Shown piece after piece: positions 27,910 to 37,228 of a DNA stretch of 64,000 nucleotides (the stretch's first letter is position 1; each line of letters begins with the position of its first letter). This stretch comes from Roseiarcus fermentans (GTDB lineage: Bacteria > Pseudomonadota > Alphaproteobacteria > Rhizobiales > Beijerinckiaceae). The stretch spans positions 52,821 through 116,820 of the forward strand of contig NZ_QNRK01000017.1 in NCBI RefSeq assembly GCF_003315135.1, in the 5' to 3' direction. A program made the translations under genes and the position numbers. The notes beneath the pieces are model-generated. The model was not told the origin of the DNA and made no database searches. It saw only the letters and a list, made by a program, of their open reading frames with translations.

Positions 27910-29775
27910 TCACAGCCCGATCGCCTTCGCCTTCTCCGCATCCCACCACCACGTCCCGGGCGCGCCGACGCCGAGCTTCGGCTGCCGCTCGGGCCGCGCG
28001 AAGGCGTCCCAGTAGGCGATCCAGGCGGTGTCGCGATACCACATCGGCACCCAATAATGGCCCGCCCTGAGCACGCGGTCGAGCGCGCGGCAGGCGGTAT
28101 TCAGCGCCTCGCGCGATTTCGCGTCGGCGATCGTTTCGACGAGCGCGTCGACCACCGGATCGGAGACGCCGGCGAGGTTGCGCGAGCCCTGCCGCGCCGC
28201 CGCCTCGGAGGTGAAGGCGACCTTGAGCTCCGACCCGGGGGTGGAGGAACCGCCGTTGGCCGCGGTGACCACGTCGAAGTCGAAGGCGTCGGTGCGGGCC
28301 TTGTATTGCGTCGCGTCGACGACCCGGATGTTGGCCTGGATGCCGAGGCGGCCGAGATTCTGGATGAACGGCAGGGTGTGCGGCTGGAGGGCGCTCGAAA
28401 AATCGAGGAACTCGATGGTCAGCGGCTTGCCGCCGGGCAGTTTCAGCACATTGCCGTCGCGCTGGCATCCGGCGGCGATCAGAAGCTCGTAGGCCTGCTT
28501 GAGCAGGGCGCGGTCGAAGCCCGAGCCGTCGCTTTCGGGGGGCGTATAGGGCTCGCCGAACACCGAGGCCGGCAGCCTGTCGCGAAACGGATCGAGCAGC
28601 TTCCGTTCGTCGGCGCCCGGCAGGCCCTTCGCCTCCATCGGCGTATTCGGGAAGAACGACACCACCCGCTTGTAGGCGGAATACATGATGTTCTTGTTGG
28701 TCCAGGTGAAGTCGAAGGCGAGCCCGATCGCCTCGCGCACCCGCGGGTCCTTGAACTGCTCGCGGCGGGTGTTGAGATACCACCCTTGCGTGCGCGACGG
28801 CGCGCCGTCGTGCAGCGTCTCCTTCTTCACCCGCCCGTCCTTGACGGCGGGGAAGTCGTAGGACGTGGCCCAGAAGCGCGAGGTGTATTCCTCGTGGTAG
28901 TTGATCGCGCCGCCCTTGAACGCCTCGAAGGCGACCTGCCGCTCGCGGTAATACTCGAACCGCACCCGGTCGAAATTGTTCTGCCCGAGGTTCACCGGCA
29001 GCTTCGCGCCCCAATAATCGGGCCGGCGCTGGTATTCGATGAACCGGCCCTGCTCGAAGGTTTTCACAAGGTAGGGGCCGGAGCCGAGCGGGGCGTCGAG
29101 GGTCGCGGCGGTGAAGTCGCGTCCTTTCCACCAGGCCGCCGAAAAGATCGGCATGCCGACGACGATCAGGTGCGCGTCGCGGCTTCTGTCCTTGACGAAG
29201 CGGACGTGAACCACGTCGTCCCCCTCCGGAGCGGCGGATTCGACCTCCCTGAGAAGCTGGGCGTAGATCGGATGGCCCTTGTCCTTCAGAATGGTGAGGG
29301 AAAAGGCGACGTCGGCCGCCGTGACGCGGGAGCCGTCGAAGAATTTCGCCTCGGGGCGCAGGCGGAAGCGATAGTCGAGCTTGTCGCCGGAGACGCGCAC
29401 CGACTGGGCGAGGAGGCCGTAGACCGAATCGGGCTCGTCGCCGTTGGCCGTCATCAACGTGTCGAAGGTCGCGCCCATGCCGGCCGCGCCGTTGCCCTTC
29501 CAGCTGTAGATGTTGAGCGTGTCGAAGGTGTCGAAGGTCTGGTTGCCGCTCGTGCCGGTGGTCTGAAGCGACAGGAGCCCGCCGGTCGGCGCCTGTGGGT
29601 TGACGTAGGAAAAATGCGGGAAGTCAGCCGGCAGGGCGAGGTCGCCGAACGACGACAGGCCCCAGGTCTCGACCGAATCATCGGCAAGCGCCGCGAGCGG
29701 GCGGGGAAGGACCGTGGCGAGGGCGCCCGCCCCCGCCGCCTTCAGCGCCGCCCTCCGCGTGATGACCCCCGCCAT
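27910..29775 (-). CDS. yejA: Periplasmic oligopeptide-binding protein YejA
   Basis: The 621-residue SBP_bac_5 protein captures peptides for the Yej importer. From the ATG at 29775 it begins with a Tat-type signal (TRRAALKAAGAGALATVLPR) ending near residue 32. The mature part has YejA-like segments such as LPADFPHFSYVNPQAP, FDTLMTANGDEPDSVYGLLA and GSGPYLVKTFEQG. A ggag site precedes this ATG; an upstream in-frame ATG at 29817 would bury the signal peptide. It is the first gene of yejA-B-E-F-deoB-HIT. Confidence 0.93.
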   Translation of the reverse strand: MAGVITRRAALKAAGAGALATVLPRPLAALADDSVETWGLSSFGDLALPADFPHFSYVNPQAPTGGLLSLQTTGTSGNQTFDTFDTLNIYSWKGNGAAGMGATFDTLMTANGDEPDSVYGLLAQSVRVSGDKLDYRFRLRPEAKFFDGSRVTAADVAFSLTILKDKGHPIYAQLLREVESAAPEGDDVVHVRFVKDRSRDAHLIVVGMPIFSAAWWKGRDFTAATLDAPLGSGPYLVKTFEQGRFIEYQRRPDYWGAKLPVNLGQNNFDRVRFEYYRERQVAFEAFKGGAINYHEEYTSRFWATSYDFPAVKDGRVKKETLHDGAPSRTQGWYLNTRREQFKDPRVREAIGLAFDFTWTNKNIMYSAYKRVVSFFPNTPMEAKGLPGADERKLLDPFRDRLPASVFGEPYTPPESDGSGFDRALLKQAYELLIAAGCQRDGNVLKLPGGKPLTIEFLDFSSALQPHTLPFIQNLGRLGIQANIRVVDATQYKARTDAFDFDVVTAANGGSSTPGSELKVAFTSEAAARQGSRNLAGVSDPVVDALVETIADAKSREALNTACRALDRVLRAGHYWVPMWYRDTAWIAYWDAFARPERQPKLGVGAPGTWWWDAEKAKAIGL

Positions 29776-29942
29776 GAGTTCCACTCCGCTCGCCTTCCGC
29801 GCTTTACCGCGCGCCATGGCGAATGGCCAGCGACCGCGGCGAAAGCGAGGCGGGCGGATGAACCCGCCGGTCGGGGGACATTAAGATTCGTCCATGGAGG
29901 ACGCGGCTTGCCTCGCGCCGCGTCCTGAAGCTGAATGCGCGG

Positions 29943-30449
29943 ATGATCATTCGCGACGCAGCGGCGCCAGACGCCGCGGATATCTGCGCGGTTCTTCGCC
30001 GCTCGATCGTCGAGCTCTGCGCGGTCGACCATGGCGACGAACCGGCCCTCCTCGCGGCGTGGCTGAGCAACAAGACGCCGGAGGCGATCGCAGGCTGGAT
30101 GAAGCGGATCGACGTGTCCTACCTTGTCGCAGTCGATCGGGGCGCGATCGCTGCGGTCGGGGCCGTCACCGACGCCGGCGAGGTTCTTCTCGACTATGTG
30201 TCCCCCGATTTCCGGTTTCGCGGCGCGAGCCGGGCTTTGCTCGCCGCTTTGGAAGCCCGCGCCGCCGAGCGCGGCGCGACGCGCTGCACGCTGATCAGCA
30301 CGGAAACGGCGCGAGCGTTCTATCTCGCGCGGGGCTATCGGGAGGTCAGCGCGCCGGTCAGGAAATTCGGGATGAACTCGGGCTATCCGATGTCCCGGCC
30401 TCTGTCGCCGCCCGCTTCGACTTTGCCGCCGCGCCAGGACCAGGCGTAG
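29943..30449 (+). CDS. GNAT-family N-acetyltransferase
   Basis: The 168-residue protein has a GNAT fold. Strand beta4 is followed by the acetyl-CoA loop in FRFRGASRALLAALEARAAE (about residues 91-110), a variant of the Q/RxxGxG/A motif, and a C-terminal FYLARGYREV segment near residue 127. The substrate is unknown. It is divergent from yejA across a 167-bp region and is followed 124 bp later by a second acetyltransferase of different sequence. Confidence 0.85.
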   Translation: MIIRDAAAPDAADICAVLRRSIVELCAVDHGDEPALLAAWLSNKTPEAIAGWMKRIDVSYLVAVDRGAIAAVGAVTDAGEVLLDYVSPDFRFRGASRALLAALEARAAERGATRCTLISTETARAFYLARGYREVSAPVRKFGMNSGYPMSRPLSPPASTLPPRQDQA

Positions 30450-30573
30450 AGGGGTCGTCGCCCATCGCGCCGCGCCCACGGCGGACGATTTCATCCCGAG
30501 CGGCGGGTTCCGACCGTCCCGCGAGGGCCCGGCCTTGCCGCGGCGGATCGTCGAGGTGTAGGGCGGGGCGATC

Positions 30574-31089
30574 ATGACCGATATCGCTTCCCCCTCCGAA
30601 CGCCTGCGCCCCGAAGGCGACGCCCTTGCTCTGCGACCCTTGTCGATTGCGGACGCGGAGGCCGCCGCGGCCGTCGTTCGAACCGCCTTCGCCGCGCAGC
30701 CCCGTGCGACCGAACCGCCGTCGTCGGCCCTGCGCGAGACGGCGGCGGCGATCGCCGCCAGGATCGCCGCGGGCGGCGGGTTCGGCGTCTTCGACGACGC
30801 CCGGCTCGTCGCCGTCGCGCTCTGGCAGCCCGACGGCGACGCGGTCATGATCGGGCGCGTCTGCGCTTTGCCGGACTATCGCGGGCGCACACTGAGTCGA
30901 AAACTCCTCGTCGCCTGCGAAAAGGCTGCGCGCGCGCAAGCCGTCGAGCGCCTGCGACTCCGGGTGCGGCTCGCGCTTCCGGAAAACGAGGCGCTGTTCA
31001 GGCGATTCGGTTTCGTCCGCGTCAGCGTCGAGGCGCACGCCGGATTCGACAGGCCGACGGTCGCAGTGATGGAGAAGCCGCTCCGGTGA
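30574..31089 (+). CDS. GNAT-family N-acetyltransferase, cotranscribed with alr
   Basis: The 171-residue protein shows the GNAT core: VCALPDYRGRTLSRKLLVAC carries the acetyl-CoA-binding R-G-R-x-L-S-R motif near residues 105-112, and a late ENEALFRRFGFVRV strand-helix follows. The substrate is unknown. Its stop overlaps the GTG start of the alanine racemase gene (GTGA), so the two are translationally coupled. Confidence 0.86.
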   Translation: MTDIASPSERLRPEGDALALRPLSIADAEAAAAVVRTAFAAQPRATEPPSSALRETAAAIAARIAAGGGFGVFDDARLVAVALWQPDGDAVMIGRVCALPDYRGRTLSRKLLVACEKAARAQAVERLRLRVRLALPENEALFRRFGFVRVSVEAHAGFDRPTVAVMEKPLR

Positions 31090-32219
31090 CCGCCCCCCTC
31101 GACAGCGCGCCGGGCCGCCTGACCATCGATCTCGCCGCCCTCGCCGACAATTATTCGACGCTCGCGCGCCGCGTGGCGCCCGCCCGGTGCGCCGCCGTGG
31201 TCAAGGCCGACGCTTACGGGATCGGCCTCGAACGGGCGGTCGCTGCGTTTTGGGCCGCCGGCGCGCGCGCGTTCTTCGTCGCTCACCTCGGCGAAGGCGT
31301 CCTTGCGCGCAACCTCCTGCCGGAGGAAGCGGAGATTTACGTCCTGAACGGGCTCGAGGGGGACGCCGATCCGGCCGACTACGGCGCGCATCGCTTGAAG
31401 CCCGCGATCGGCAGCCCCGAGGAATTTTCGCGATGGACGGCCTTCGCGGCGCGGCGCGGGCGGCCGTCGCCTTGCGCGCTCCATCTCGACACCGGCATGC
31501 GCCGGCTCGGCTTCGATTCGCTCGCGGCGCTGACAATCGCGATGGAGCGCGACGGCGCCGCGAGCGGCGCCGACCTGCTCATGAGCCATTTCGTGTCGTC
31601 GGAAATCCCCGACGATCCGCTGAACGCGATCCAGATCGCGCGGTTCGCGGCGGCGCGGGCGGCGTTTCCGCACCTTCGCGCTTCCTTCGCCAATTCGTCC
31701 GCGATCTTTCTGCCGCAGCGCCCGATCCACGACCTCGCCCGGCCGGGCTACGCCCTCTACGGCGGCAACCCGACGCCGGGGCGTCCGAACCCGATGCGGC
31801 CGGTCGCCACGCTCACGGTCGCGGTGCAGCAGACCCGCTGGATCGAGGCCGGCGTGCCGTGCGGCTACAACGCCCGCTGGACGGCGAAGCGCAGAACCCG
31901 GCTCGCGACCCTCCTCGCCGGTTACGCGGACGGCCTGCCGCGGGCGGCCGGCGCGACCGACGAGCAGCCGGGCGCCGAGGTTCTGCTCGCCGGGCGGCGC
32001 TGCCCGCTGGTCGGACGAGTGTCGATGGACCTCGTCATCGCCGACGTGACCGACGTCCCCGAGGCGGCGGTCCGGCCGGGCGACCGGGCGGAGCTGTTCG
32101 GCGCCGGGATCGAGATCGACGATTTCGCCGCGCGAAGCGGCACGATCGGCTATCGCCTGCTGACGAGCCTCGGCCGGCGCTACCGGCGCACTTATGTCGG
32201 CGGCCAGGCTTCGTCATGA
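31086..32219 (+). CDS. alr: Alanine racemase
   Basis: The PLP enzyme interconverts L- and D-alanine for peptidoglycan. The 377-residue protein has the PLP-lysine motif CAAVVKADAYGIG (about residues 34-46). HLDTGMRRLGF, the SHFVSSE segment and GYALYGGNPTP are also family features. The second catalytic residue, Tyr, is in PCGYNARWTA, and RVSMDLVIADVTD follows. The start is a GTG overlapping the acetyltransferase stop. Its normal length and intact motifs indicate a functional enzyme. Confidence 0.94.
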   Translation: MTAPLDSAPGRLTIDLAALADNYSTLARRVAPARCAAVVKADAYGIGLERAVAAFWAAGARAFFVAHLGEGVLARNLLPEEAEIYVLNGLEGDADPADYGAHRLKPAIGSPEEFSRWTAFAARRGRPSPCALHLDTGMRRLGFDSLAALTIAMERDGAASGADLLMSHFVSSEIPDDPLNAIQIARFAAARAAFPHLRASFANSSAIFLPQRPIHDLARPGYALYGGNPTPGRPNPMRPVATLTVAVQQTRWIEAGVPCGYNARWTAKRRTRLATLLAGYADGLPRAAGATDEQPGAEVLLAGRRCPLVGRVSMDLVIADVTDVPEAAVRPGDRAELFGAGIEIDDFAARSGTIGYRLLTSLGRRYRRTYVGGQASS

Positions 32220-32823
32220 TGCGGGAGACCTGATCGGCGATCCCGGCGCGGCTGACGGCGATGCACTCGACCTCGTCGGACGCCCGAAGGAGGGCGCTGA
32301 GCGCGAACCCTGCCGGTCGAAAAAACTCCAGACATCGGAAGGCAGAGGCTTCTTGTCGCAGGTCGGCGACGGATCGAAAGCTCCGTCTGAACCCTACGAA
32401 TTCCGTCGGTCTCGAGAACCCGTATTTCGTCTTGAGCTCCTCAAAATAACGGCGACGCGTGCCGGACGGCGTTGCGAGTCGATCGCCGCTTCGGCGCGCC
32501 AGAGACGGAGACGGTCGCGCTCAGGATTCGCGTTGCAGATATTCCGCACGCCGGCCCTTGTACAAAACAGAAGCAATAACGTATGTTGTTCGTTCAGGAC
32601 CCAAACCGGACATTCGATGCGCCTCGCTTCGCTCTCGCCTCGCCTCCGCCAACCGGGGACTCCTTCGCCCGCCGACGAACCGGGGTCGAACACGATACCG
32701 GTGTCGAGGTCGGCCAGAATGCCGGGCGAGAGCCGCCGAACCGCTTCGGGACTTGGCCGGTCCGCGCCGAACCTTGCAACTTTCACCAGCCACGCCGTTG
32801 AATTCCTGCGGGCGCAAACATGC
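32220..32823. other. Intergenic region with a possible promoter
   Basis: No gene is convincing. A plus-strand -35/-10 pair is possible (TTGTAC at 32558-32563, 18-nt spacer, TATGTT at 32582-32587), far upstream of the histidine phosphatase start. On the minus strand from about 32520 to 32220 the frame reading YFEELKTKYGFSRPTEFVGF is open and has a protein-like composition, but it lacks a start codon and a recognised family. It could be a gene remnant. Confidence 0.35.
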
Positions 32824-33441
32824 GTGCGCCGGCCCGCGGCGGCGCTCCTGGCGGGTCTCGCCCTGGCGGCGGCGCTGGGCCTCGCCCCCGCGCAGGCGAA
32901 GGAGACCGTCGTCTTCCTGCGCCACGGGGAGAAGCCGGCCCTGGGGCTCGGGCAGATCGACTGCCGGGGCCTCAATCGCGCGCTGAAACTGCCGGCGACG
33001 CTCGCGGCGCTGTTCCCGGCGCCCGAGTATGGCAAGCCGGCGGCCATCTTCGCCCCCAACCCGTCGGTCCAGGAAAACGATCACGGCGTCATGTACGACT
33101 ACATCCGGCCGCTCGTCACCATCGCGCCGACCGCGATCGCGCTCGGCATGCCGGTCGATACGCAGCACGGCCACGACGACATCGCCGGGCTGACGAAAGC
33201 CCTCGAGAAGGACGCGTACCGCGACGCGCTCGTCCTCGTCGCGTGGGAGCACCGGATGGCGGAAGAGGCGGCCCGCCAGCTGGTCAGGGATTTCGGCGGC
33301 GACCCTGACGTCGTTCCCAAATGGGACAGGAGCGACTTCGACAGCGTCTACATTGTCACGATCGACCGCGACCAGAAAAGCGCCGCCTTTGAAAAGAAGG
33401 CGCAAGGCCTCGACGGACAGCCGGACGCCTGTCCGCAATAG
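32824..33441 (+). CDS. Exported histidine phosphatase-family protein
   Basis: The 205-residue protein begins with a clear signal peptide (RRPAAALLAGLALAAALGLA, cleavage after AQA). The phosphohistidine motif FLRHGEKP follows at once (about residues 30-37), and the second catalytic His is probably in LVAWEHRMAEE near residue 140. The fold is the phosphoglycerate-mutase-like histidine phosphatase superfamily, acting in the periplasm on an unknown substrate. The GTG at 32824 is chosen because it places the signal peptide at the N-terminus; the ribosome site is poor, and earlier in-frame starts cannot be excluded. Confidence 0.82.
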   Translation: MRRPAAALLAGLALAAALGLAPAQAKETVVFLRHGEKPALGLGQIDCRGLNRALKLPATLAALFPAPEYGKPAAIFAPNPSVQENDHGVMYDYIRPLVTIAPTAIALGMPVDTQHGHDDIAGLTKALEKDAYRDALVLVAWEHRMAEEAARQLVRDFGGDPDVVPKWDRSDFDSVYIVTIDRDQKSAAFEKKAQGLDGQPDACPQ

Positions 33442-33444
33442 GCC

Positions 33445-34458
33445 TCAGTGGGCGCGGCCGATGGCGAACTCGACCGCGTCGCGCAGCGCCTGCTTCCAGG
33501 GCGAGGCGGGAAACAGTTCCAGCGCGTCGACCGACATCGCGCCGTAGTGGCGGGCGCGCTCGATCGTATCCTCGAGCGCCCGGTGCTTCTTCATCGTCGC
33601 CAGCGCGAATTCGAGATCGCCCTCCCCGATCTCGCCCTTCTCCAGCGTGCGGCGCCAGAACTCGCGCTCGGCCTGCGAGCCGCGCCGGAACGACAGCACG
33701 ATCGGCAGGGTGATCTTGCCCTCGCGAAAATCGTCGCCGACGTTCTTGCCGAGCTTGGCCGACGACCCGCCGTAGTCGAGCGCGTCGTCAATCAACTGGA
33801 AGGCGACGCCGAGATTGGCGCCGTAGGCCCGGCAGGCGGCGATTTCGGCCTTGCTCCGCCCGGCCAGGATCGGGCCGACCTCGCAGGCGGCGGCGAACAG
33901 CGCCGCGGTCTTGGCGCGGATCACGGCGAGATAGGCGTCCTCGGTGGTTTCGGTGTCCTTGGCGGCGGAGAGTTGCATCACCTCGCCCTCCGCGATGATG
34001 ACCGCGGCGGAAGACAGGACGTCGAGGCATTGCATCGACCCGACCTCGACCATCATCTTGAACGCCTGTCCGAGCAGGAAGTCGCCCACCAGCACGCTCG
34101 CCTCGTTGCCCCACAGCATCCGGGCGGCCGCCTTGCCGCGGCGCATCTCGCTGTCGTCGACCACGTCGTCGTGCAGAAGCGTCGCGGTGTGCATGAACTC
34201 CACCGCCGCCGCGAGCTTGACGTGCCCGCCGCCCTCGTAGCCGCACAATCCGGCGGTCGCGAGCGTCAGAATCGGCCGAAGGCGCTTGCCGCCCGAGGAA
34301 ATCAGATGGTTGGCGACCTCGGGGATCATCGTGACCTCCGAGCCCGTGCGGGACAGGATCGTCTGGTTCACCCGCGTCATGTCGCCGGCGACGAGCTTGA
34401 CCAGCGGCGCAATCAGGCGATCGACCGGCTTTTCTTCGAGCGGAACCACGACACCCAC
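33445..34458 (-). CDS. Polyprenyl diphosphate synthase (octaprenyl/decaprenyl type)
   Basis: The enzyme makes the long isoprenoid tail of ubiquinone. The 337-residue trans-prenyltransferase shows both aspartate-rich motifs: LLHDDVVDDSEMRRG (about residues 93-107) and QLIDDALDYGGSSAKLGKN (about 218-236). The substrate-binding GGKRLRP lies near residue 56. The start is a GTG. It converges with the histidine phosphatase gene, only 3 bp apart, and is divergent from the DUF2007 gene. IspB or DdsA identity depends on chain length, which the sequence does not show. Confidence 0.93.
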   Translation of the reverse strand: MGVVVPLEEKPVDRLIAPLVKLVAGDMTRVNQTILSRTGSEVTMIPEVANHLISSGGKRLRPILTLATAGLCGYEGGGHVKLAAAVEFMHTATLLHDDVVDDSEMRRGKAAARMLWGNEASVLVGDFLLGQAFKMMVEVGSMQCLDVLSSAAVIIAEGEVMQLSAAKDTETTEDAYLAVIRAKTAALFAAACEVGPILAGRSKAEIAACRAYGANLGVAFQLIDDALDYGGSSAKLGKNVGDDFREGKITLPIVLSFRRGSQAEREFWRRTLEKGEIGEGDLEFALATMKKHRALEDTIERARHYGAMSVDALELFPASPWKQALRDAVEFAIGRAH

Positions 34459-34541
34459 GACACGCTATCCCTTGCCACCAGTCGGGAGACGACCATAAAG
34501 ACGCATAATCCGCGCGGCAAGTGCGCCTTCCGGGGGTTGCC

Positions 34542-34766
34542 TTGATCGAAATCCTCCGAACCAATGATCTCGTCCTGATCTCGGCCGTGGAATCGCTCTT
34601 GCGGGCGGCGGGCTTCGACTGTTTCGTCGCAGATCAGCACATGGCCGCGGTCGAGGGATCGCTCGGCTTCCTTCCGCGCCGCATCCTCGTGGACAAGGAC
34701 GACGCGGTGCGGGCGCGGCGGCTCCTGACCGAGGCGGGACTCGCGGACGAACTGCGCGATGTCTGA
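34542..34766 (+). CDS. DUF2007 small protein
   Basis: The 74-residue protein matches the DUF2007 (putative signal-transducing) family: LIEILRTNDLVLISAVESLL at the start and FLPRRILVDKDDAVRARRLL later. The function is unknown. The TTG at 34542 is chosen because a ggggg ribosome site precedes it and family members begin at this point; an in-frame GTG at 34521 would add seven residues. It overlaps the following methyltransferase gene by 8 bp, a pairing that suggests coexpression. Confidence 0.82.
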   Translation: MIEILRTNDLVLISAVESLLRAAGFDCFVADQHMAAVEGSLGFLPRRILVDKDDAVRARRLLTEAGLADELRDV

Positions 34767-35574
34767 CCCGGCGCCGGGGATGCTCGGCGAACAAGAGCCG
34801 AACGGCGTGTCCGTGGGCGCCTGGCTCGGCGGACGCCTGGTCCTGGCGCAGCCGCTGAAAGGCCATCGCGTCGGTTCGGACGCGGCGCTTCTCGCCGCCG
34901 CGGCCGATCTCGCCGAAGGCCGTCTGGTCGACGTCGGCGCCGGCGTCGGGGCGGTCGGCCTCGCGATCCTGGCGCGCAGCGCCCGCGGCGTCGCGGACCT
35001 GATCGAGGTCGACGCCCGATCGGCAGGACTGGCTACGGAAAACGCGGCCCGCAACGGGCTCGGAGCCCGAGCGATGGTCGCCCGGGTCGACGTCTTCGAC
35101 GCCCGGGCGCGGCGCACGGCCGGGGTCGCCGACGAGGCCGCCGCCCTGGTCGTCACCAATCCGCCGTTTTTCGCCCCTGGCGCCGTCCGGGCGTCCGCCG
35201 ATCCCGGCCGCGCGCGCGCCCATGTGTTCGGCGCCGACGCCGGCGCCGAGCCGCTCGCGGGCTGGATCCGGGCCTGTCTCTCCGTGCTCGCGCCCGGCGG
35301 GCGGTTCGTCATGATCCACCGGCCCGACGCTCTCGCGGCGATCCTCGCGGCGGCCGGCAACCGGCTGGGGGCGCTCGCGCTTCTGCCGGTCCATCCGCGC
35401 GCCGGGGCCTCGGCGCACCGGCTCCTCGTCTCGGGCGTCAAGGGCTCGAAAGCGCCGCTTCGCATTGCGCCGGCGCTCGTGCTGCACCAGACGGACGGGC
35501 GGTTGACGCCGGAAGCCGATGCGCTGCATCGTGGCGAAGGGCTGATCGACTGGGGCGGAGGCGGGCCGCCTTGA
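34759..35574 (+). CDS. TrmN6-like SAM-dependent methyltransferase
   Basis: The 271-residue class I methyltransferase resembles tRNA1(Val) A37 N6-methyltransferase. An N-terminal RVGSDAALLAAAADLAEGRL segment precedes the SAM-binding motif LVDVGAGVGAVGLAIL (about residues 56-71). The N6-adenine catalytic motif NPPF is at about 134-137, and a PGGRFVMIHRPDAL strand follows. These features fit the YfiC/TrmN6 group; the exact RNA target is inferred. It overlaps the DUF2007 gene. Confidence 0.85.
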   Translation: MSDPAPGMLGEQEPNGVSVGAWLGGRLVLAQPLKGHRVGSDAALLAAAADLAEGRLVDVGAGVGAVGLAILARSARGVADLIEVDARSAGLATENAARNGLGARAMVARVDVFDARARRTAGVADEAAALVVTNPPFFAPGAVRASADPGRARAHVFGADAGAEPLAGWIRACLSVLAPGGRFVMIHRPDALAAILAAAGNRLGALALLPVHPRAGASAHRLLVSGVKGSKAPLRIAPALVLHQTDGRLTPEADALHRGEGLIDWGGGGPP

Positions 35575-35625
35575 TGGGGCCGGCTTCGTTGCTAATGTCG
35601 CGTCCGACCGTCTTTTGAGGCGCCC

Positions 35626-36861
35626 ATGACCGACGCGTTCCTCCGCCACATCCGCGCTACGCTCGACGAGATCGAGGCCGCCGGTCTGATGAAGCGCGAA
35701 CGGCTCCTCGCCGGGCCCCAGGGCGGGCGTATCCGCGTCGCCGCGGAGGCCGGCGAGCGGGAGATGCTGAACCTCTGCGCCAACAACTACCTCGGCCTGG
35801 CCGATGACCCGCAGGTGATCGCCGCAGCGCGCGACGCAATGCAGGCTTTCGGATTCGGCATGGCCTCGGTGCGCTTCATCTGCGGCGCGCAGACGCTGCA
35901 TCGCGACCTCGAACGGGCGATCGCGACGCATCTGGGCAAGGACGACGCCATCGTCTTCGCCGCCTGCTTCGACGCCAACGGCGGCGTGTTCGAACCCTTG
36001 CTCGGCGAAGAGGACGCGATCATTTCCGACAGCCTCAACCACGCCTCGATCATCGACGGCGTGCGCCTGTCGAAGGCGAAGCGCTACCGCTACGCCAATT
36101 CCGACATGAACGGCCTCGAGGACTGCCTGAAACAGGCTGCGGCGGACGGCGCGCGGTTCAAGCTGATCGCCACCGACGGCGTGTTCTCGATGGACGGTTA
36201 CCTGGCGAAGCTTCCCGACATCTGCGCCCTCGCCGACCGCCACGGCGCGCTCGTGCTGGTCGACGACTGCCACGCGACCGGGCACCTGGGCGAGAAGGGC
36301 CGCGGCACGCCGGCCCTGACCGGCGCCGGCGACCGGGTCGCCATCGTCACCGGCACGTTCGGCAAGACGCTCGGCGGCGGCATGGGCGGGTTCGTCGCCG
36401 CGCCGCAGCCGATCGTCGACCTGCTGCGGCAGCGCGCGCGGCCCTATCTCTTCTCGAACTCGCTCGCGCCCCCGGTCGCCGCCGGGGCGCTGAAGGCGCT
36501 CGAGATCGCGATCGCCGCCGACGACCGCCGCGCCCGGCTTCAGGACCTCACGAAGCGCTTCCGGGCCGGGGTCGAAGCGGCCGGGTTCAAGACCCTGCCG
36601 GGGGTGACGCCGATCATCCCCGTCATGCTCGGCGACGCGCGCCTCGCGCAGGATCTTTCCCGCGCGCTCGACGAGCGCGGAATCTATGTCGCGGGCTTTG
36701 TCTTCCCCGTCGTTCCCAAGGGGCAGGCCCGCATCCGCACCCAGATGTCGGCGGCGCTGACGGAAGCGGACGTGGATTTCGCGGTGTCGGCCTTCGCCGA
36801 CGCGGGGCGGCGTCTGGGGGTGACCGAGGGGACCGCGGCTTCGGCCGGGCGACAGGCATGA
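35626..36861 (+). CDS. kbl: Glycine C-acetyltransferase (2-amino-3-ketobutyrate CoA ligase)
   Basis: Kbl cleaves 2-amino-3-oxobutyrate with CoA to glycine and acetyl-CoA, the second step of threonine degradation. The 411-residue alpha-oxoamine synthase has [15 protein letters not shown] near residue 48, [38 protein letters not shown] and the PLP lysine in [14 protein letters not shown] near residue 245. Its partner tdh lies 1.1 kb downstream on the same strand, with a small gene and an SDR gene between, so the four probably form one operon. Confidence 0.96.
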   Translation: MTDAFLRHIRATLDEIEAAGLMKRERLLAGPQGGRIRVAAEAGEREMLNLCANNYLGLADDPQVIAAARDAMQAFGFGMASVRFICGAQTLHRDLERAIATHLGKDDAIVFAACFDANGGVFEPLLGEEDAIISDSLNHASIIDGVRLSKAKRYRYANSDMNGLEDCLKQAAADGARFKLIATDGVFSMDGYLAKLPDICALADRHGALVLVDDCHATGHLGEKGRGTPALTGAGDRVAIVTGTFGKTLGGGMGGFVAAPQPIVDLLRQRARPYLFSNSLAPPVAAGALKALEIAIAADDRRARLQDLTKRFRAGVEAAGFKTLPGVTPIIPVMLGDARLAQDLSRALDERGIYVAGFVFPVVPKGQARIRTQMSAALTEADVDFAVSAFADAGRRLGVTEGTAASAGRQA

Positions 36862-36873
36862 CAGGGGGTTCTC

Positions 36874-37173
36874 GTGTCGACCGTTTTCGTCATCGAGGAC
36901 GAAATTCATGGCGACTTGATCGGGGGCGAGTATGCGACTCTTGAGGAAGCGATTTCCGAGCTTCGCCGTCGTGCGGCCCTGCCTTGGGACAAGCTTCCCA
37001 ACGTCGCTCCGTGCAGAAGCTGGCGCACATGCGGGCGCAGATATCAGGTCTTGGAATACGACCCCTCCACTCTCCCCTGGACGAAACTGCGATGTCTGCC
37101 TGCTCTGAATGTCTCCGCACGAGGGGCCGACTGGCTTCTCGCCCCGGGGACTGGCGGATACCAGTCGTCATGA
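36874..37173 (+). CDS. Hypothetical protein in the kbl-tdh operon
   Basis: The 99-residue product begins MSTVFVIEDEIHGDLIGGEY and contains LRRRAALPWDKLPNVAPCRS followed by TCGRRYQVLEYD. It has no transmembrane segment and no family I can name with certainty. The GTG at 36874 follows an acaggggg ribosome site and lies 12 bp after kbl. Composition and codon use look coding, and similar conserved hypotheticals are familiar from rhizobia. The frame continues past 37100 with less typical residues, so the C-terminus may be altered. Confidence 0.65.
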   Translation: MSTVFVIEDEIHGDLIGGEYATLEEAISELRRRAALPWDKLPNVAPCRSWRTCGRRYQVLEYDPSTLPWTKLRCLPALNVSARGADWLLAPGTGGYQSS

Positions 37174-37228
37174 AATTTGAATCGCTCGATCGAATCCACT
37201 TTCGACCCGGCCGGCACGGGAGAGAACC

